64,000 nucleotides of DNA, from the NCBI RefSeq assembly GCF_011682045.1, contig NZ_VVIW01000006.1, forward strand, positions 248,001-312,000, read 5' to 3'. The notes beneath the pieces were generated by a model. The model worked only from the letters and a program-made list of their open reading frames with translations. It did no database searches and was not told where the DNA came from. This document shows positions 17,153-24,859 of the stretch, piece after piece. The translations under genes were made by a program, and so were the position numbers. Source of the DNA: Massilia aquatica. GTDB taxonomy: Bacteria > Pseudomonadota > Gammaproteobacteria > Burkholderiales > Burkholderiaceae_D. Position 1 is the stretch's first letter. Every line of letters starts with the position of its first letter.

Positions 17153-17890
17153 TCAATACGGATGGCGGTAGCGCTGGCCCTTGTAACTCATCACGGCGGA
17201 CTTGGGCAGCAGTTTTTCCAGGACCAGGCCGGGGGCCACTTCGTCGCCTTCGCGGCGCAAGACTTTATCGATGAGCAACAGGCGGTCGGCCGGATTCCTG
17301 GAATAGATGTAGCCGCCGACCGCGATCGGCGGAATCTCGTGCTGTAGCGCATCCGGCAGCTCGCGCAGGGTGCGCAAATTCTCTTCCGCAGAAGGAACCG
17401 GCTTGTCGGCCTTGACCGTGTCGGTCCTGGCCGGCTCGTCTTTTTTGAGCGGCGCCGCCTTCTTCACCGGCTCTTCCTTCTTCACCGGCTCTTCCTTCTT
17501 CACCGGCTCTTCCTTCTTCACCGGCTGGGGCTTGACCTCGGCCACCTTGACCGGTTCTGGCTTGGGCGGAGGCGCAACTTCCACCACTGGCGCCGGCTGC
17601 GGAGCAGGTGGAGGCAACGGCGCAGGCACAGCCGGCGCGGTAGCCGGCACGGTAGCCGACGCAGCCGCCTGCACCACCGGCGCCGGCGGCGTTGCCGTCT
17701 GCTTCCAGGCATACACGGCAGCCCCGGTGGCGCCCAATGCCAGCAGCGCCAGTGCGATCACGACCGGTTTGCCGCCAGCGCCTGTCCGCTCCGGCTCGGC
17801 GGCATGGATCGGCGTGGCGTGGATGGTCGGGGCGTTGCCGAGCTGGCGTTCGGCCTGCGCCTTTTTAAGTGCTTCGAGAATATAGGACAT
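17153..17890 (-). CDS. gspB: General secretion pathway protein GspB-like
   Basis: A 245-residue bitopic protein. It starts MSYILEALKKAQAERQLGN, the amphipathic segment of GspB/ExeB proteins, then a transmembrane helix (about 44-61). A long proline/lysine linker follows, then the C-terminal T2SSB domain (IPPIAVGGYIYSRNPADRLL, YKGQRYRHPY). With the GspA ATPase it remodels peptidoglycan and places the type II secretin. The gene starts one nt after the gspA stop (TAAGATG), so the two are coupled. No core gsp genes are in the window. Confidence 0.85.
   Translation of the reverse strand: MSYILEALKKAQAERQLGNAPTIHATPIHAAEPERTGAGGKPVVIALALLALGATGAAVYAWKQTATPPAPVVQAAASATVPATAPAVPAPLPPPAPQPAPVVEVAPPPKPEPVKVAEVKPQPVKKEEPVKKEEPVKKEEPVKKAAPLKKDEPARTDTVKADKPVPSAEENLRTLRELPDALQHEIPPIAVGGYIYSRNPADRLLLIDKVLRREGDEVAPGLVLEKLLPKSAVMSYKGQRYRHPY
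17460..17526 (-). repeat. 18-bp tandem repeat in gspB
   Basis: Three exact copies plus a partial copy of an 18-bp unit encode PVKKEE hexapeptides in the periplasmic linker. Exact identity suggests recent slippage, and copy number may differ between strains. Confidence 0.8.
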
Positions 17891-17891
17891 C

Positions 17892-19520
17892 TTATGGTTT
17901 CCCCGTTGCGCCAGCCGCCAGCAAGCGCGGTTCGGCCACGCCGGTCAACTGGTTCAGGCGCATATAGGTGCGCGGACCGGCTACGCCGTCCGCCTTGAGG
18001 TTTTGACGGGCCTGGAATGCGCGCAGCAGTTCCAATGTCGGCGCGCCCAGCGGACGGTCCGCCGGCGGCGGGGCCAGCCCGTTGACCTTGGCCAGGCGCG
18101 AGGCGATCCAGTCGACATCGGCGCCCTGCTCGCCCGCGCTGACCTGGTCGCGGAAATAGCGCGGCATGGTCCAGAAGGTCACGAAGCTGCCGTCCGAACG
18201 GGTGGCGAGCGCGCCGAGGTCGAGCGTCTGCTCCTTGCCGTCGACGTTCAGGCGCACGCTGCTCTCGTCCATGCCGGTCAGCAACGCGTAGCTCACCACC
18301 GGTCCGTCGCGCAAGGTCAGTACGGCCGGACGGTCGAGCAGACGCAATTCGTATAACCCGCCCTTGCCCTGATGGCAGCGCAGGTTCAGTTTCAGCGCAT
18401 CGTCGCAGGTGGCGCCGGCGGGCAAGGCCACGCCCCACAGCGCCGACAAGGCGTGCAGCGCAGCCGCTTCGCTGGCGTGCGTGAGCGGCACGGCCGGCGC
18501 GCGCGCCACCGGCGCCACCGGGGCCGGCGAGGCAACAGCGGCCACGGCCTTGACCGGGGCCGGCGCTGGCGCAGCCTGCACCAGCACCGGCTTGGTGGCA
18601 GGACGAAATTGCCACGCCGCCGCCGCGCCGATCGCAGCGGTGGCCAGCACGCCGGCCGCCACATACTGCCACGGCATCCGGGACGCGGGCGCATTGGCGC
18701 CGCCCGAAAACACTTCGCTGCCGGCGCGGCGCAGGATCTGGCGCGTCACTTCGCGGCTGTTTTCGACATACGCCCCCAGCAGCGCGCGGTCGCACAACAG
18801 GTTGATGCGGCGCGGCACGCCCTGCGACAACTGGAACACCTGTCCCATCAGCGAGCGCGGAAACGGCCGCGACGCCCCGCCCCCGGCCACCGCCAGCCGG
18901 TGCGCGACGTAGCTGGCGGTTTCCGCTTCGGTGAGCGAACCGAGGTGATAGCGCGCAATCACACGCTGGGCCAACTGTTCGAGTTCGGGCCGGGCCAGGA
19001 TCGCGCGCAGCTCCGGCTGGCCGATCAGGATAATCTGCAACAGCTTGCGCTCGCTCGTTTCCAGGTTGGTCAGCAGGCGCAATTGCTCCAGCACATCGGC
19101 CGACAGGTTCTGGGCCTCGTCGATGATCAGCACATTGTTCTTGCCCTGCGCGTGACTGAGCAACAGGTAGCGGTTGATCGCGTCCACATAGCTCTTGACG
19201 CTGACCGCGCCGGCCGGCGCCGGCGGCAGGTCGATGCGGAATTCATCGCAGATCGACAGCAGCAGTTCCTCGACCGTGAGCTTGGGATTGAAGATGTAGG
19301 CCAGGCGGCAGCCCGGGGGAATCTGCTCAATGAAGCAGCGGCACACGGTGGTCTTGCCCGCGCCGATTTCGCCGGTCAGCAGCACGAAGCCGCCGCCGCT
19401 GCCCACGCCGTACAGCAAGTGCGCCAGCGCCTCGCGGTGGCGCTCGCTCATGAACAGGTAACGGGGATCGGGGGCGATGGAAAACGGTGATTGCTTCAGG
19501 CTGAAGAATTGCTTGTACAT
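17892..19520 (-). CDS. gspA: GspA/ExeA-type AAA ATPase
   Basis: A 542-residue AAA ATPase with Walker A GEIGAGKT at 50-57 and Walker B VLIIDEAQN (D134, E135). A transmembrane helix at about 284-303 follows, then a periplasmic C-terminal part ending in a peptidoglycan-binding domain (about 480-525, KADGVAGPRTYMRLNQLTG). By analogy with ExeAB of Aeromonas it opens the cell wall for secretin assembly. It is translationally coupled to gspB. The 179-residue cysteine protein gene is upstream at 27 nt. Confidence 0.9.
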   Translation of the reverse strand: MYKQFFSLKQSPFSIAPDPRYLFMSERHREALAHLLYGVGSGGGFVLLTGEIGAGKTTVCRCFIEQIPPGCRLAYIFNPKLTVEELLLSICDEFRIDLPPAPAGAVSVKSYVDAINRYLLLSHAQGKNNVLIIDEAQNLSADVLEQLRLLTNLETSERKLLQIILIGQPELRAILARPELEQLAQRVIARYHLGSLTEAETASYVAHRLAVAGGGASRPFPRSLMGQVFQLSQGVPRRINLLCDRALLGAYVENSREVTRQILRRAGSEVFSGGANAPASRMPWQYVAAGVLATAAIGAAAAWQFRPATKPVLVQAAPAPAPVKAVAAVASPAPVAPVARAPAVPLTHASEAAALHALSALWGVALPAGATCDDALKLNLRCHQGKGGLYELRLLDRPAVLTLRDGPVVSYALLTGMDESSVRLNVDGKEQTLDLGALATRSDGSFVTFWTMPRYFRDQVSAGEQGADVDWIASRLAKVNGLAPPPADRPLGAPTLELLRAFQARQNLKADGVAGPRTYMRLNQLTGVAEPRLLAAGATGKP

Positions 19521-19547
19521 GGATTCCCTGGAAGTGCATCACCCGCG

Positions 19548-20087
19548 CTAGCGGCCGACGGGCAGCGGCTTGTATTTGGCGCAGTAAATCTTGGACTTGG
19601 TCTTGAAGTAGACGATCTTGCTGCCGGGATTGGACGCGCGCACCGGATAGCGCGAGTTGTCCACCGACAGGTGGCGCACGCCGACGGCGTTGCGGATCGA
19701 CTCTTCGAGCTTGTCGGGCGTGGTATCGGCCACGGCGGCCACGAACACCAGTTCGCTGGTATCGTCGCTGATCATGATGTCGGTCACCGGCGCGCCCCAC
19801 AGGGTGCCCTCGGCCTTGAACCAGTAGGCGCCGCCCTCGTGCTTGTAGGACGGGCCGAAGGCGTTGACCAGGTAATCGTGGAAGTAAGCGTTATCGAGCC
19901 CGCTGCGGCACAGGATGGCGCTGCCGATCACGGGGCCGAAGGTGGACGGTGCGGCCTGCACTGCCGGCGGCGCGGCGGCGGCCAGTGCCAGCAGAGTCAG
20001 CAGTATCACGGCGCAGCTTCGCCCGGGCAGTGCGCGCAAGCGGGCTGCACCAGGTGAAACCTGCTTCGATCCGATCGCCAGGCGCAT
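19548..20087 (-). CDS. Exported hypothetical protein upstream of gspA
   Basis: I do not recognise this 179-residue protein. A long N-region precedes a signal peptide (about 25-45, ends AVQA). The mature part has two cysteines (AILCRSGLDNAYF and SKIYCAKYKPL), which could form a disulfide, and a mixed alpha/beta pattern. Its position first in the gspA-gspB transcript suggests a role at the envelope, but this is inference only. Confidence 0.65.
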   Translation of the reverse strand: MRLAIGSKQVSPGAARLRALPGRSCAVILLTLLALAAAAPPAVQAAPSTFGPVIGSAILCRSGLDNAYFHDYLVNAFGPSYKHEGGAYWFKAEGTLWGAPVTDIMISDDTSELVFVAAVADTTPDKLEESIRNAVGVRHLSVDNSRYPVRASNPGSKIVYFKTKSKIYCAKYKPLPVGR

Positions 20088-20110
20088 CCGACCTCCGGTG
20101 GAGAACGTGC

Positions 20111-20221
20111 TTACTGACGCGCGCGCTCTTCCTTCTTGACCTTCTTGGCTTCCTTCTTTTCTTTCACCGACTTGGCGGGCTCTTTTTTCGTTTCTTTTTT
20201 GTTGTCTTGCGCTTTACTCAT
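20111..20221 (-). CDS. Very small lysine/glutamate-rich protein
   Basis: A 36-residue highly charged peptide (starts MSKAQDNKKETKKEPAKSVK). The ATG at 20221 follows AGGAG at a good distance, which is the main reason to call it. It comes 20 nt after the 61-residue gene and is probably translated from the same mRNA. It has no hydrophobic segment. Function is unknown. Confidence 0.5.
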   Translation of the reverse strand: MSKAQDNKKETKKEPAKSVKEKKEAKKVKKEERARQ

Positions 20222-20241
20222 TGCGGGCTCCTGATAACGAT

Positions 20242-20427
20242 TTATAGCTTGGACAGCCAATTGCGGTTCGCAGCGATTTTCTGCTTGGCCGAGGCCGGCA
20301 GCATCTCGTAACAGCCGGGATACTGCTTGAGCGCGTTCTCGCGGATTTCTTTCTGCAAACCGTTGATAATAAACACATATACGACGGCACCATCGTCTTT
20401 TTGTCGTGTGCCCATATAGCGGATCAT
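20242..20427 (-). CDS. Small conserved-looking hypothetical protein
   Basis: A 61-residue soluble protein with a strong AGGAGG before its ATG. It begins MIRYMGTRQKDDGAVVYVFI and ends in a basic helix (SAKQKIAANRNWLSKL). I cannot assign it. It forms a two-gene unit with the 36-residue gene that follows. The frame continues upstream into a palindromic repeat and is not credible there. Confidence 0.55.
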   Translation of the reverse strand: MIRYMGTRQKDDGAVVYVFIINGLQKEIRENALKQYPGCYEMLPASAKQKIAANRNWLSKL

Positions 20428-20439
20428 TATTCCTCCTGA

Positions 20440-20570
20440 TGAGACCTCTAAAACCTACTGCGCGGCCCAATTTTCGCCCTGCGATGCTCACCGTACTTTC
20501 GTACGGCTGCGCTTCTCGAACGAAACTTGCGTCGCTCGCTACGGTTTTCGACATCTCCTATGTTCCGTGA
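20440..20570. repeat. Palindrome-containing intergenic repeat-like segment
   Basis: The stretch upstream of the small-gene pair contains CCGTAC-TTTC-GTACGG (20491-20506) and several GC-rich short palindromes with TTCTCGAACGAAACTTGCG. This texture is typical of dispersed intergenic repeats. Only one copy is in the window, so repetition is not proven here. Confidence 0.3.
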
Positions 20571-20654
20571 GCGGAGCGAATAACCTCTGTTAACTCACAT
20601 CGCCACATTATGACACTGCCCGGCGCGATTTCGCTACCCAAGGTCGATTTTGCG

Positions 20655-20792
20655 GACGAAAAAAAGCCCGCGCGGAGGCGGGCTTTCGAGATGGGCCGCT
20701 AGGGCCCGTAAAACTTCTTGCTTTTGTAAAATTTGCCAGAGAGCATATCGCTGATGCCACTCTGGAATCACTAAATTCCGACTAGAAATATA
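20655..20792 (-). ncRNA. Candidate small RNA with intrinsic terminator
   Basis: A minus-strand extended -10 (TGCTATATT, ending at 20787) is followed by about 125 nt with three hairpins. The first is GGAAT/ATTCC (20764-20779). The second is CCAGAG/CTCTGG (20736-20765) with an inner GCAT/ATGC. The third is GGGCC/GGCCC (20693-20707). A strong terminator follows: AAAGCCCGC/GCGGGCTTT with seven T residues (20686-20659). No ORF fits. It could instead be the distal 3' end of the lysR transcript, whose stop is 220 nt upstream. Confidence 0.4.
20659..20686 (-). terminator. Rho-independent terminator
   Basis: A 9-bp stem AAAGCCCGC/GCGGGCTTT with a 6-nt loop, followed on the minus strand by a run of T. 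It is the only strong terminator between lysR and the small genes at 20427. Confidence 0.8.
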
Positions 20793-21010
20793 GCACATGA
20801 CATCGGCGTGACATGAACAAAATGTCAGCGAGTGTGGCGAGAAAGAAACGCCTAAATGAGTGTGCAGAAATTATTGTGATTTCTAGCGAACAGAAGCGGA
20901 TGCCTTGCAAGGCGCACGCCGCGACGCAGTGCGAGCACTGCTAGCGGTGGGCAACACAGCAGGGCGCCGCTGATGGAAGCTGGAAATTGCAAGAATTTAT
21001 GCGCACTTAC

Positions 21011-21928
21011 TTAGACATTGGCCAGCCACGGGTCGCTTTCCGGACGCGGAAAGTGGGCCGTCATGAAATCGACAAAACTGCGCACCTTGTACGACAGCAA
21101 GCGCCGGCTCGGATACACCAGCGACACTTCCAGCCGCCCCAGGTGGTGGCCCTTGAGCAGTTGCACCAGCCGCCCACTGCTCAAGTCGTCTTCCAGGGTC
21201 AGCGAGGAGCGCACCATGATGCCCATGCCGGCAATGGCCGCCTGGCGCAGCACCGAAATATTGTTCGATATCACGCGTGGGGTAATCGGCACATCGACCC
21301 GCTTGTTCTCCCACGTCACCGGCCAGCTGTGGCGCAACTGCTCGAAGGCGAAATTGAGGCAATCGTGGCTCGACACATCGATCGGCGTGAGCGGTTCGCC
21401 GCGCCGCGCAACATAGTCGGGCGAGGCACACAGCACCACGTTGGAGGTGGCCAGGCGGCGCGCGATCAGGCTGGCATCGAATTTTTGCAAGCCCATGAAA
21501 ATGCCGACATCGAAACCTTCCTCGACGATATCGACCGCGTGGTCGGCCATGGTGACGTCGAGCACCACGTCGGGCACGGTGGCGGCGTACAGCGGCAGCA
21601 GCTTGGCCAGCTGATACTGGCCGAAGCCGGGATGGCAATAAATGCGCAAGGTGCCGCTGGCCTTGCGCGAGGACGAGGACGCAATGGCGTCGGCATCGTC
21701 GATATCGGCCAGGATCTGGCGCACCCGCTCCAGGTACTGCTTGCCGGTTTCGGTGAGCGAGAGCTTGCGCGTGGTGCGGTTGAGCAGGCGCGTGCCGAGG
21801 TGGGCTTCCAGGTCGGCGATGTTGCGCGTGACCACCGTGTTCGACATATCCATCGCCTGCGCCGCGCGCGCAAAGCTGCCCTGCTCGACCACCTTGGCAA
21901 ACACGCGCATTGATTGAAGCCTGTCCAT
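21011..21928 (-). CDS. LysR-family transcriptional regulator
   Basis: A 305-residue LTTR with an N-terminal winged helix (MDRLQSMRVFAKVVEQGSFA, SNTVVTRNIADLEAHLGTRL) and a periplasmic-binding-like effector domain (about 90-295). It belongs to the common MDRLxSMRVFxxVVExGSF subgroup. It is divergent from the first of two small exported-protein genes, with 175 nt between, and may control them. A palindrome GCAACGTTGC at 21962-21971 lies in that gap. The ATG at 21928 is chosen because the HTH begins at once; upstream in-frame codons read promoter DNA. Confidence 0.92.
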   Translation of the reverse strand: MDRLQSMRVFAKVVEQGSFARAAQAMDMSNTVVTRNIADLEAHLGTRLLNRTTRKLSLTETGKQYLERVRQILADIDDADAIASSSSRKASGTLRIYCHPGFGQYQLAKLLPLYAATVPDVVLDVTMADHAVDIVEEGFDVGIFMGLQKFDASLIARRLATSNVVLCASPDYVARRGEPLTPIDVSSHDCLNFAFEQLRHSWPVTWENKRVDVPITPRVISNNISVLRQAAIAGMGIMVRSSLTLEDDLSSGRLVQLLKGHHLGRLEVSLVYPSRRLLSYKVRSFVDFMTAHFPRPESDPWLANV

Positions 21929-21961
21929 CCCCGCCCCCGATTGTGGATTATCCCAAATTGC

Positions 21962-21971
21962 GCAACGTTGC
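21962..21971. promoter_or_regulatory. Palindrome in the lysR divergent promoter region
   Basis: A perfect 10-bp palindrome GCAACGTTGC lies 34 nt from the lysR start and 133 nt from the divergent gene. It is a plausible autoregulatory LTTR site, but a binding role is inference. Confidence 0.3.
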
Positions 21972-22103
21972 ATTGCGATTATTCGCCTTTTTTGCGGATA
22001 CCGCAACGTATAGACTGCTTCACATGGACGAGCAAACGCAAACAAGCAACTCGTCAGCGCCGCCAGCCACCAGCGACGTCCACTCAATTACTGGAGAAAC
22101 ACC

Positions 22104-22361
22104 ATGAAATCATCATCCTTCATTGCTGCTGTTGCCGTTGTTGTTGCCGCCTTCGCTGGTTCCGCTGTTGCCGCCGATACCACCGTGGCCCATGCCGGCG
22201 TCAGCGCCGCCGCGAGCAGCATCACCGCCACCCGCCTGAACGTGCCTGAGCTGGCCGTGGCGTCGAGCCGCACCCGCGCCGAAGTACGCGCCGAGGCGCT
22301 GGCCGCAGCCAGGAATGCCAGGCCGACCCTGAGCACGCAGCTCGACCTGACAGCAAACTGA
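22104..22361 (+). CDS. Small exported protein, DUF4148-like, copy 1
   Basis: An 85-residue secreted protein with a signal peptide of about 23 residues (ends GSAVAA). A short mature part carries SSRTRAEVRAEALAAARNA, a block reminiscent of DUF4148 proteins. ACTGGAGAAA precedes the ATG. It is paralogous to the next gene (signal peptide, VAAD/FAAD junction, SRxRA-V-AEA block, terminal N). Function is unknown. The upstream region also resembles that of copy 2. Confidence 0.7.
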   Translation: MKSSSFIAAVAVVVAAFAGSAVAADTTVAHAGVSAAASSITATRLNVPELAVASSRTRAEVRAEALAAARNARPTLSTQLDLTAN

Positions 22362-22508
22362 GATTGATTATTCCGAATTTAGCAATTGTGCATTGCGTCA
22401 TTCGGTCTTTTTCGAATCAATCAGTCGGAATACACTGACCTTAATCAAAGAGCACCGCTCTTGCCGCCGCAGACAAATGCGACGTTGACTTAATACTGGA
22501 GAAATATT

Positions 22509-22754
22509 ATGAAAGCATCGACATTGTTTACCGCCGTAGCAGCCCTGGTCCTGAGCGGTTCGGCATTTGCCGCCGACGCCCCTGCCGCCAGCACCGCTGT
22601 TTCCGCAGCCGCCGCATCGAGCCTGAGCGTGCCAGCAGTGACCATCAGCCAGTCGACCAGCCGTAACCGTGCCGACGTGAGCGCCGAAGCTGTTGAATTC
22701 GTCAAGAACTACAAGACCGCCTTCGCCATCCAGCTGGAACAGTACAAGAACTAA
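22509..22754 (+). CDS. Small exported protein, DUF4148-like, copy 2
   Basis: An 81-residue secreted protein with a signal peptide ending GSAFAA. The mature part has STSRNRADVSAEAVEFVKNY followed by a short charged tail. The ribosome site ACTGGAGAAA is identical to that of copy 1. It lies 147 nt after copy 1 with its own similar promoter region, so the pair probably arose by duplication of a complete transcription unit. Function is unknown. Confidence 0.7.
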   Translation: MKASTLFTAVAALVLSGSAFAADAPAASTAVSAAAASSLSVPAVTISQSTSRNRADVSAEAVEFVKNYKTAFAIQLEQYKN

Positions 22755-22854
22755 GCAAGCCAGAAGCAAGCACGAAGCAATAAGCAAGCTTTAAAGCGCA
22801 GCGGCCAGCCCCCGGCCGCACGCGCGCAGCACCCTCCGCAGCACAGTTCAAACC

Positions 22855-22883
22855 GGAAAACCCGACGCCCCCTCGGGTTTTCC
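22855..22883 (+). terminator. Terminator-like hairpin
   Basis: A perfect 11-bp inverted repeat GGAAAACCCGA/TCGGGTTTTCC with a 7-nt loop lies 100 nt after the second small gene. The T run is inside the stem rather than after it, so termination is likely but not certain. Confidence 0.55.
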
Positions 22884-23027
22884 GACCTCCTCTTCGCCTC
22901 CATCCGGCACCGCATCCCGACCGTTCAAGCCCTTGAATTGTCAATCCATCGTTTTGTGCGCGTGTGCGCGGCCCTGTCGCCGTATTGTTGATGCTCCGTA
23001 CTCAACGCCGCCCAGCGGCCACATGCC

Positions 23028-23930
23028 ATGACCACCTTATTCAAGCAAGCCACCTTCGCCACCCTCCTCTGCGCCGCCGCAGCCGCCAGCGCCCAGGACA
23101 TCTCCGACGTGCGCAAGGTCGCCCCCTTCCACGCGATCGAGGTGTCCGGTCCTTATACAGTGGAGATCCAGGGCCAGGGCACGCAATCGCTCCAACTGTC
23201 GGGTCCGCGCAAGGAACTCGAGCGCATCGACACCATCGTCCAGGGCGACACCCTGATCGTGCGCCCGCGCTCCACAAGCGGCATCAACATCAGCTTCAAC
23301 GACAAGGAGCGCATCGTCGTCAGGATCACCGCGCCCGGCCTGCGCAGCCTGGCCAAGTCCGGCAGCGGCGACGTGTCGGCGCGCAATGTCGAGAGCCCGC
23401 AATTCGCGCTGAACGTGAGCGGCTCGGGGGATGTGGAGATGTTCCAGCTCAAGACCGACAAGCTGAACGTGAGCATGAAAGGCTCGGGCGACGTCGACCT
23501 GGGCGGCGACGCCACTGTCTTGCAGGCCAGCGCCGAGGGCTCGGGCGACTTCGACGCTTGCAGCCTGAACGTCAAGCGCAGCAGCGCCGTGCTGCGCGGA
23601 TCGGGTGAAGTCTGCGTCCCCGGCGGCACCGAGGAATTCTCGGGTGAACTGCACGGTTCGGGCGAGCTGACGGTCAAGCAATTGCAGGCCGACAAGGCGC
23701 GCCTGGTGGTGACCGGTTCCGGCGAGGTTGACATCGACGGCAGCGTCGGCACCCTCACCGCCGACCTGAACGGTTCGGGCAGCATCGAGGCCGACAAGCT
23801 GGTGGCGCAACAGGCCAATGTATCCGTGCGCGGCTCGGGCAATGTGGAAGTGCGCGTCAAGCAAGCCGGCAATGGCGCCGCGCAGCTGATGCGTTATGAC
23901 CGCAAGGGCGCAAAAGCGACACGCGGCTGA
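23028..23930 (+). CDS. DUF2807 (GIN-domain) exported protein
   Basis: A 300-residue secreted protein with a signal peptide of about 22 residues (ends AASAQ). It starts FHAIEVSGPYTVEIQGQGTQ, the standard opening of the putative auto-transporter head GIN domain. It then repeats SGSGDV or GSGEV about every 20 residues from about 110 to 280, as expected of a right-handed beta-solenoid. The family is exported and often envelope-bound, with no defined activity. It has no lipobox. It stands between two unrelated small genes, on the plus strand. Confidence 0.85.
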   Translation: MTTLFKQATFATLLCAAAAASAQDISDVRKVAPFHAIEVSGPYTVEIQGQGTQSLQLSGPRKELERIDTIVQGDTLIVRPRSTSGINISFNDKERIVVRITAPGLRSLAKSGSGDVSARNVESPQFALNVSGSGDVEMFQLKTDKLNVSMKGSGDVDLGGDATVLQASAEGSGDFDACSLNVKRSSAVLRGSGEVCVPGGTEEFSGELHGSGELTVKQLQADKARLVVTGSGEVDIDGSVGTLTADLNGSGSIEADKLVAQQANVSVRGSGNVEVRVKQAGNGAAQLMRYDRKGAKATRG

Positions 23931-23999
23931 TGCTAGCGCGGTGGGCGCCTGAAGCGACGCAGGCTCCTTCGAACTGCGGGCGGCAGATACAATAGGCGT

Positions 24000-24587
24000 A
24001 TGATAAAAACAACCATGCGCTCCGCCGCCCTCCTCATTTTCATCAGCGCCTGCAACGCGGCGCTTGGCTCGGATACCAGCACCATCCAGGCCAAGCCCGA
24101 TCAGGCTTTCCTCCAACTCGCCGACGCCGCCCGCTTCCTCGCCAATTACAAGGAAATGGCGGCCGTATCGGTGCGCGTTTCCGCCAGCCTCGAGCCAGGT
24201 GACCGGAACCCCCACGCCGCCTTCATGGCCAAAGTCGCCGTCGCCGACCTGAGCGACATGCGCGACTGCATGGGGCGAGCCTATGCCAGCGGACCCGTCA
24301 CGCAACAGGACGCCGTGCAACTGGTCCGGATGTTCACTTCGCCGCTCGGTAAAAAGATACTTGACATCCACCACAGGGGACTCATGGCCAGTTTAGATAA
24401 GGACGCGTATCCGCCTGTCGATTGGTCGTCCATCACGGAAGAAGAGCGCACCGAAACGCCGGCGTTCTTTGAACATCCCGCCTTCAAGCGCTATGGTGCG
24501 CTCATTTCCAGTAGGGCTTTCGATCATGCCAGCACGGCGTGCCTGGTAGAGTCCAGAATCGGCAAAGCCACCGGCTTCAAAGGCTGA
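24000..24587 (+). CDS. Exported hypothetical protein
   Basis: A 195-residue secreted protein with a signal peptide of about 23 residues; a cysteine at 18 sits in SACNAA, which could be a weak lipobox. The block VRMFTSPLGKKILDIHHRG recalls the FYxTPxGKKL motif of DUF2059 proteins, but the match is not strong. The mature part has two cysteines. It is the last gene before the GlcNAc operon and lies 69 nt after the DUF2807 gene. Function is unknown. Confidence 0.6.
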   Translation: MIKTTMRSAALLIFISACNAALGSDTSTIQAKPDQAFLQLADAARFLANYKEMAAVSVRVSASLEPGDRNPHAAFMAKVAVADLSDMRDCMGRAYASGPVTQQDAVQLVRMFTSPLGKKILDIHHRGLMASLDKDAYPPVDWSSITEEERTETPAFFEHPAFKRYGALISSRAFDHASTACLVESRIGKATGFKG

Positions 24588-24760
24588 GCCAGCGCGCTTG
24601 CACGCGTGCCGCGCGCCCGCCGCGGGCGCCGGGCGCGCTTCCTTCCATACCAAATTGGCACTAAACCAACGCCGCCGCAATACCATTTCCGTTCTTTTAA
24701 AATCACTTTAAAAACAACCGGTTAAGCCGATTCAGGCATGCAGCCACAGCATGCCAATTC

Positions 24761-24777
24761 GGTATTTTATAATACCA
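24761..24777. promoter_or_regulatory. Putative GntR operator of the GlcNAc operon
   Basis: A perfect palindrome GGTATT-TTAT-AATACC (24761-24776) lies 13 bp upstream of the -35 box. The right half extends to TAATACCA (24770-24777). A CAATACCA half-site is at 24678-24685. The same TAATACCA octamer occurs twice, in opposite orientation, in the TonB receptor/gntR intergenic region (40398, 40547). Confidence 0.5.
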
Positions 24778-24789
24778 CTTAAATACCTG

Positions 24790-24818
24790 TTGACAAGGTG
24801 GTTTGTCGATCATATAGT
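24790..24818 (+). promoter_or_regulatory. Sigma-70 promoter of the GlcNAc operon
   Basis: TTGACA at 24790-24795, a 17-nt spacer, then TATAGT at 24813-24818. This is close to consensus and 41 nt upstream of the first ATG. An imperfect palindrome ACCTGTTGACAAGGT covers the -35, so a repressor could block it directly. Confidence 0.8.
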
Positions 24819-24859
24819 GCCCACACCTTCCCCACTTCAGAACCCGGACAAGAGCAAAC

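Noticed and set aside
20440-20570. Coding extension of the small gene through the palindromic segment
   Set aside because: The translated phrase comes from a palindromic intergenic repeat and there is a far better ATG with AGGAGG at 20427.
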